The translations under genes and the position numbers were made by a program. The notes beneath the pieces were generated by a model that ran no database searches, was not told the DNA's origin, and was given only the letters and a program-made list of their open reading frames with translations. This document shows positions 59,339-64,000 of a stretch of DNA of 64,000 bases, piece by piece. The DNA is from Asticcacaulis tiandongensis (GTDB lineage Bacteria; Pseudomonadota; Alphaproteobacteria; Caulobacterales; Caulobacteraceae). The stretch is taken from positions 62,001 to 126,000 of the forward strand of contig NZ_SSBC01000021.1 of NCBI RefSeq assembly GCF_006475605.1, read 5' to 3'. Numbering within the stretch: the stretch's first letter is position 1; each line of letters begins with the position of its first letter.

Positions 59339-61882
59339 TCACTTATAGAAAGCGTTGAAGACAAATTTATATGTGTTGTGGCTCTGGCCGCGCCATTGCG
59401 GTTCAAAACCGTAGAGCAGTATCTTGCCCTTACCATATTCGACCTCAAGTGCGGCAACCTTGCCCTGAATTTTCTCAGGATGGATGGCCACACCGCTCTT
59501 CAGCGGGCTTTGGTCGTCGCTGTACTTCGCCAGAACCTTGCCCTTGAAGCCATCTTTAACCTCAAAGACCGGGCTGTACTGGAACATGACGACGGGCTTC
59601 GCTGACAGGCCTGCCGTGAACGGAGAGGCTTCCGCCAGCTCAACCTCAAACAAAGTACCGGCGCTGAAGAACTCGTCTCGCGTCAGGCCCTTGGCAAAGT
59701 TGCTGACCGGCAGATCGAACAGTTCGATAACCCCGTCGGACGCCCCGTTCATGGCCACCAGCGTACCGCCTTCGGCAACAAAGCGCTTAAGGGCTTCACC
59801 ACCAGCGTCACCAATACCACCGGCATATTCCGGCGGTGCCTGCTCTTCGCTCAGACCATTTTTCATGACCTCAAGCGCCGAGCGGCCACGACCGCCCATA
59901 TCCGGCAGGATGATGGTGTCATATTTCGACGAAAGCTTGCCGGTGACATCCTTGTTGTACAGGCTTGTCAGGGCATAGTCGTGCTGCTCAAGCACCCAGC
60001 GCGACCAGCCTTCATCCATGTTGGAACCCCACGGACGATACATGCCGATACGCGCAGGCTTGACCGCCGTCGCTTCCGGTGCCGCCGAAAGGGCTGTGAA
60101 ATCGACGCTGTACTTGACGGCAATCGGGTTCAGTTTCGCCGCATTCAGACCCGACACCACAAAGCTTTCCCCATCAGGCGTGGCCGACAACTTACCGCCC
60201 GCCTTCACAATGGCATTGGTCGCCGCATAAGAGGCATTGACCTTACGGCTCAGGCTATAGACCTTACCCTCACCCGTGACACTGCCCTTGGCTTCCGCCT
60301 TGGTGATACGTGTCAGGGCTGCCCGCTCGGCGGTGCCCACCGGTGCCTTGATGGCCTCAGACGTCACGCCCATCTGCATGGGCAGGGTCCAGCCGGTCGC
60401 GTCATATGGCAGGTCAGCCGGTGTGCCGCCCTGACCGCTCAGAACGATGTCAGGATATTTCTGCACCTCCAGAAGTTCCGGCAGCAGACCGGAATAGGCC
60501 TGATCGGTCAACATGACATAAGACCCCGCCGGATAGGTCTTGCCCCCCAGCGTGATGTCCGAAGCCGCCTGATGCACCTCAAGGCCGTGATCGATGAAGA
60601 TTTGCGCCAGTTGCGCGGTTTCCACCATGTCGGTCTGACCGGCAGGCAGGACATAACCATGCAGCCCGTCATCGACATATTTGCGGATATTGTCACGACC
60701 GGCCTGATAGCGGTTATACAGCAATACTTCACGATACTTTACACCGGTATCGAGGATAGCCATGGACGAGGTCACACCGTAATCGACCGAATCCTTCAGA
60801 CGCCACCAGCCGCCCTTCCACGGGTTTGGATACATGATCTGAGGCGCGAAATCCTTACGATTTTCCGGGAAATCCTTCGGATCGTAGAACTTGGGTGTCG
60901 CCGAATCGTGGGCAATTTCCGTGAAGAAGGAAATGGTGTTGCGGAACACGTGCGTATAATCAAGGAAGCCCGCATACCAGTTATCAAAGCGTGCCTGCGC
61001 AATCGCGCCCGGCTTATTTTCATGCTCGAAACGCGCCATCATGTTGGTACCCAGCGCATTGGTCCAGATACGCATGTTCTGGTGCACATTATTTGACACC
61101 GGATCAGCGAACGGCGGCACCCAGATACGGGCAGGCGTTGGTGCAACCTGGTGGTGCGACACCCAGATCACCGGATCATAAACCTGCACCGCTTCATAGA
61201 CCGTGCGGCTTTCGGTCATGTTCAGCATATAGCCGTCACGGTTGTTATCGTGGCCGACATATTCCTGATAGAGGTACGGCATACGTGAGGTTTCGTACTT
61301 GGTGCCGAGGTTCTGTTTGTACCAGTCAACGATCCAGTTCTGACCGTCAGGGTTCAGCGACGGCCACAGGATCAGGATGACATCATTAAGAATAGCGTCA
61401 ACTTCCGCATCCCCTTGCGTGGCGACCATCTTGTAGGCCAGCGCCAGAGCCGTCTGGTGTGCCGCCACTTCTGACGGGTGCATACCGCCATCTATGTGGA
61501 TGATGATCTTGCCTTCTGCCGCCAGTGCCTTCGCATCAGCATCCGTAAGGCCACGCGCATTGGCCAGTTGCTTGGAAATGGCAATGTGACGGTCAAGATT
61601 GGCGATGTTTTCCGGCGAGGAAATAACCGCATATTGCAGGGTTTGACCGTGGGTCGATTTACCGACCTCAAACATCTTGATACGGTCTGAACTGGCCTCA
61701 AGCGCCTTCATATATTTGATGGCTTCCTTGAAATCAGCCACCTTATAGTCATCACCGATTTCATAACCGAGCACGGCGGTTGCGGTCGGCACCTCGGCCT
61801 GCGCCAGCGGCGCAGACAGGGCCAGAGCCAGAACCGATGCGGCCATGAGCGAACCGGTCTTGAAGCTAAAGTGTTTCGTCAT
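59339..61882 (-). CDS. Large exported M14-family zinc metallopeptidase
   Basis: Exported protein of 847 residues with a signal peptide (SLMAASVLALALSAPLAQA). The M14 domain (about 45-370) shows the zinc site HPSE in GGMHPSEVAAHQTALA, the third ligand in WVSHHQVAPTP and the catalytic Glu in FFTEIAHDSATP. The remaining 450 residues include a glutamine-amidotransferase-like fold (about 630-760; TIILPDMGGRGRSALEVM, EGGTLVAMNGASDG) and end QWRGQSHNTYKFVFNAFYK. Proteins of this layout are periplasmic carboxypeptidase-like enzymes. I start it at 61882 (MTKHFSFKTG), with AAGGAAA upstream. The TonB receptor lies 111 bp upstream on the same strand, so peptide uptake and breakdown may be linked. Confidence 0.9.
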   Translation of the reverse strand: MTKHFSFKTGSLMAASVLALALSAPLAQAEVPTATAVLGYEIGDDYKVADFKEAIKYMKALEASSDRIKMFEVGKSTHGQTLQYAVISSPENIANLDRHIAISKQLANARGLTDADAKALAAEGKIIIHIDGGMHPSEVAAHQTALALAYKMVATQGDAEVDAILNDVILILWPSLNPDGQNWIVDWYKQNLGTKYETSRMPYLYQEYVGHDNNRDGYMLNMTESRTVYEAVQVYDPVIWVSHHQVAPTPARIWVPPFADPVSNNVHQNMRIWTNALGTNMMARFEHENKPGAIAQARFDNWYAGFLDYTHVFRNTISFFTEIAHDSATPKFYDPKDFPENRKDFAPQIMYPNPWKGGWWRLKDSVDYGVTSSMAILDTGVKYREVLLYNRYQAGRDNIRKYVDDGLHGYVLPAGQTDMVETAQLAQIFIDHGLEVHQAASDITLGGKTYPAGSYVMLTDQAYSGLLPELLEVQKYPDIVLSGQGGTPADLPYDATGWTLPMQMGVTSEAIKAPVGTAERAALTRITKAEAKGSVTGEGKVYSLSRKVNASYAATNAIVKAGGKLSATPDGESFVVSGLNAAKLNPIAVKYSVDFTALSAAPEATAVKPARIGMYRPWGSNMDEGWSRWVLEQHDYALTSLYNKDVTGKLSSKYDTIILPDMGGRGRSALEVMKNGLSEEQAPPEYAGGIGDAGGEALKRFVAEGGTLVAMNGASDGVIELFDLPVSNFAKGLTRDEFFSAGTLFEVELAEASPFTAGLSAKPVVMFQYSPVFEVKDGFKGKVLAKYSDDQSPLKSGVAIHPEKIQGKVAALEVEYGKGKILLYGFEPQWRGQSHNTYKFVFNAFYK

Positions 61883-61940
61883 CTGGGGTTTCCTTAAACA
61901 CATCCGTATTCAAACAGGATGAGCATCAAAATCTTAGCGG

Positions 61941-61982
61941 AAAAGTACCGCCCGAAGGGAGAGAGAGCGCCCCTCCGGGCGG
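61941..61982 (-). terminator. Terminator after the right-edge TonB receptor gene
   Basis: CCGCCCG (61948-61954) pairs with CGGGCGG (61976-61982), extended inside by AGGG/CCCT. On the minus strand a short T run (TACTTTTCC) follows. It lies about 11 bp after the receptor stop and may partly separate it from the M14 gene. Confidence 0.55.
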
Positions 61983-61992
61983 GGTAGTTGAC

Positions 61993-64000
61993 TTAGTTGA
62001 AGCGCTTGGTCAGGCTTACGCCCACAGTGCGCGGCATGGCGCTGGTGGCAGACCCGCCGAGTGGCGTCGTCGATGAGTTGGTCAGACGCACAATCGCCAC
62101 ATCATTCAGAAGGTTGTTGATGTAGAGCGAGGCTTCCCAGTCACCGGCATCGTTCACGACACCACCGCGCAGGTTCACCAGCGTATAGGCCGGGTTCTTC
62201 ATGGCGTAGGTGTCGTTCGGATTAAGGGTCGAGAAGGACGGGCCAACATAGTTGACGTCTGCCCGCAGGAAGCCTTCATATGCCCCCGTCAGCGGGAACT
62301 GATAGTTGCCTGAGATCGCGGCCTTGTGCTTGGGGATAAAGGTGATGCGGTCGCCCTTGCGGCCGGCCGAAGTCACATAGTCGTTGATCTGGTCTTCGGT
62401 CAGTTGCGCATCATTATAGCTGTAGTTGGCATTGATGGTCACGCCCTGCGCCGGCACATAGGTGCCCTCAAGCTCAAAGCCCTTGACCTCGGCCTTACCG
62501 GCGTTGGAAATAAAGCTGAAAGCGCCGTTCGGCGTACGGCCCGACACCTGCATATTATCCCACTGCACCAGATAGACCGCACCGTTCAGCACCAGACTGC
62601 GGTTAAACCACATGGTCTTGAAACCGGCCTCATAGTTGGTCAGGCTGTCAGAACCATAAGGGATCAGCGCATCCGGCAGACCAAAGGTCTGGTTGACGCC
62701 ACCCGGACGGAAGCCTTCGGACACGTTACCGTAGACCATGATGTCAGAATTGACGTCATAGCTCAGATTGGCCTTGAAGATGGTGCCATCTTCCTTGGTG
62801 TTGCGCTCATAATAGGGACGCAGATTTGCCCCGATCAGATCCCACGGAATAACGGTCTCGCCGCCAACCATTTTTTCGTATTCGAAATAGCGACCACCCA
62901 ATGTCAGCTTCAGCTTGTCGGTGAAATCATAGGTCATTTCACCGAACAGGGCCTTTTGCTTCAGTTCATCGACCACATAGCGGTAGTAGATGTACTTGAT
63001 CGGCTCAAGCAGCAGGCCGGTTTCCAGATCACCGAGAACGTCCGAGCCTACGGTATCCTGATTACGGTCTTCGTAATAAGCACCAACGGTAAAGTTGAAG
63101 TTGCCTTCAAAATTGGACGACAGGCGCAGTTCGTTCGTCCAGTTACGTACCTCATCCGGATAATAGATCGCGGCCGGATAATAGCTGTTCACGTAATCAA
63201 GATAGTCCGCATATTGCTGCGTACCATCCACGCAGGTGACTCCGAGAAACGCCGAGCATCTGGCCACGGTACGGTAGCTTGCGACATAGTTCGTATCATC
63301 AGCGGCATAAACCGAGTTGGCACGGAAATAGCTGGTATTGCCGGTCAGGGTGTAGTTCCCCAGATCCCAGTTCGCCGTCAGGGAATAGATCTTGGTATCT
63401 TCGGTATAGGGCAGGATCAGCTTGTTGTCGGTCTGATATTCACCGATCCCCGGGAACCAGGTGTTGTTACCCACCGCGTCGGTCTTCTGGGTATAGAAAC
63501 CGGCATCGATCGTCAGGGCATCGGTGGCGTTGTAACGCAGCAGGATGCGCCCGCCCTTTACGTTGCTGGTGTTATAATCCTCCTTACCCAGGAAGACGTT
63601 ATCAAGGTAACCGCCCTGATCACGTTCATAGAGCACAACGCGCGCGGCCAGCTTGTCTTCGATCAGCGGCACGTTGGCCATGACGTTGTAATTATAGCTG
63701 TCACCACCGCCATCGGTAGTCTGGTAACCGGCGCTGAAAGAGCCTTCATATACCTGCCGTGGCTTTTTCATGATCATGCGCACCGCGCCGCCCATGGTCG
63801 AACCGCCAAACAGTGTCCCCTGAGGCCCGCGCAGAACTTCGATACGTTCAACATCCGAAGCCGTCGTATCGGGGTTACGGCCACCGGCGTCCGAAGACAC
63901 GCCGACCGAACCGGTGATCGGCGTTTCGTCGTAGAATACGCCAACCAGCGCTTCACCCGTGCCCTGAATACCCCGAAGACTGACGCGGCCACGACCGGGG
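61993..64000 (-). CDS. TonB-dependent receptor, N-terminus beyond right edge (partial)
   Basis: The reading frame is open from the stop at 61993 to the window edge. The 669 visible residues start inside the plug domain, at PGRGRVSLRGIQGTGEALVG, followed by VFYDETPITGSVGVSSDAG, VERIEVLRGPQGTLFGGSTMGGA (in parts) and then the barrel, ending GVSLTKRFN. A GTG at 63900 could be read as a start but lies inside the plug, so it is not the real one. The RGPQGTLFG signature is typical of receptors for organic ligands. Proximity to the M14 peptidase and the permease suggests peptide-related cargo, which is inference. Confidence 0.93.
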   Translation of the reverse strand, partial: PGRGRVSLRGIQGTGEALVGVFYDETPITGSVGVSSDAGGRNPDTTASDVERIEVLRGPQGTLFGGSTMGGAVRMIMKKPRQVYEGSFSAGYQTTDGGGDSYNYNVMANVPLIEDKLAARVVLYERDQGGYLDNVFLGKEDYNTSNVKGGRILLRYNATDALTIDAGFYTQKTDAVGNNTWFPGIGEYQTDNKLILPYTEDTKIYSLTANWDLGNYTLTGNTSYFRANSVYAADDTNYVASYRTVARCSAFLGVTCVDGTQQYADYLDYVNSYYPAAIYYPDEVRNWTNELRLSSNFEGNFNFTVGAYYEDRNQDTVGSDVLGDLETGLLLEPIKYIYYRYVVDELKQKALFGEMTYDFTDKLKLTLGGRYFEYEKMVGGETVIPWDLIGANLRPYYERNTKEDGTIFKANLSYDVNSDIMVYGNVSEGFRPGGVNQTFGLPDALIPYGSDSLTNYEAGFKTMWFNRSLVLNGAVYLVQWDNMQVSGRTPNGAFSFISNAGKAEVKGFELEGTYVPAQGVTINANYSYNDAQLTEDQINDYVTSAGRKGDRITFIPKHKAAISGNYQFPLTGAYEGFLRADVNYVGPSFSTLNPNDTYAMKNPAYTLVNLRGGVVNDAGDWEASLYINNLLNDVAIVRLTNSSTTPLGGSATSAMPRTVGVSLTKRFN

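Noticed and set aside
63898-63900. GTG at 63900 as start of the right-edge receptor
   Set aside because: The frame stays open to the window end and encodes plug-domain residues upstream (RVSLRGIQGTGEALVG), so the gene continues beyond the edge.
1-64000. tRNA, rRNA, insertion sequences, prophage genes, integrase or attachment sites
   Set aside because: Looked for and not seen; gene order and strand changes are explained by ordinary operons.

Overview
The window looks like chromosome of a carbohydrate-degrading alphaproteobacterium of the Caulobacterales, most like Asticcacaulis or a close relative. The signs are several very large TonB-dependent receptors, many secreted enzymes with Tat or Sec signals, an intracellular PHB depolymerase, the RhaI / aldolase-dehydrogenase type of rhamnose pathway, and G+C-rich genes with more A+T-rich promoter regions. 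This placement is inference from gene content; no rRNA or tRNA gene was seen.

Layout. 1-2073: housekeeping (an edge fragment, a SprT/YgjP-like metallohydrolase, phaZ). 2265-22060: a pectin / rhamnogalacturonan-I and L-rhamnose locus. It holds an SGNH esterase, a PcRGLX/YetA-like (PL26-type) exolyase, a TonB receptor, a PL11 lyase, an oligogalacturonate-lyase-like protein, a YesU-like lipoprotein, rhamnose isomerase, aldolase/dehydrogenase, rhamnulokinase and a DeoR regulator; rnk sits inside it. 22070-23918: divergent alkylation-repair pair alkA / ada. 24047-30023: an overlapping rsbR-rsbS-rsbT stressosome operon continuing into an ATPase-PP2C phosphatase and two hybrid histidine kinases. 30054-37936: a hemicellulose side-chain operon (GH2, double GH43, GH27, esterase, small ORF). 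38350-40536: a GAF-PAS-GGDEF-EAL protein. 40793-52462: an ECF sigma / FecR / FecA-type signalling system, two paralogous receptors, and GH39 and GH43 xylan enzymes.

52789-57552 is the most unusual part. An ECF sigma factor is translationally coupled to a coiled-coil plus beta-barrel outer-membrane protein. Then come a secreted protein with about 190 residues of Asp-Asn-Ser repeats, a small secreted protein, a periplasmic C39 cysteine peptidase and one more secreted protein. The three secreted proteins share, at identical spacing, a motif matching the double-glycine leader consensus that C39 peptidases recognise (L-[SD]-x-x-E-L-x4-x-G). There is no ABC transporter. The layout recalls the Pseudomonas Fap functional-amyloid operon (FapD is C39-like, FapF is a coiled-coil beta-barrel), but the substrates look different. 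My reading is a surface-fibre or matrix system in which a periplasmic C39 peptidase trims Sec-exported precursors.

57595-64000: an amino-acid permease, a large M14 metallopeptidase and a TonB receptor running off the right edge, probably for peptide use.

How the parts work together: the polysaccharide loci follow one plan, with an outer-membrane receptor for oligomers, secreted lyases/hydrolases/esterases, then (for rhamnose) cytoplasmic catabolism under a local regulator. Similar ATTCAATCAAT / CGATCAA-type sites lie in promoter regions of the rhamnose locus and may be its shared operator.
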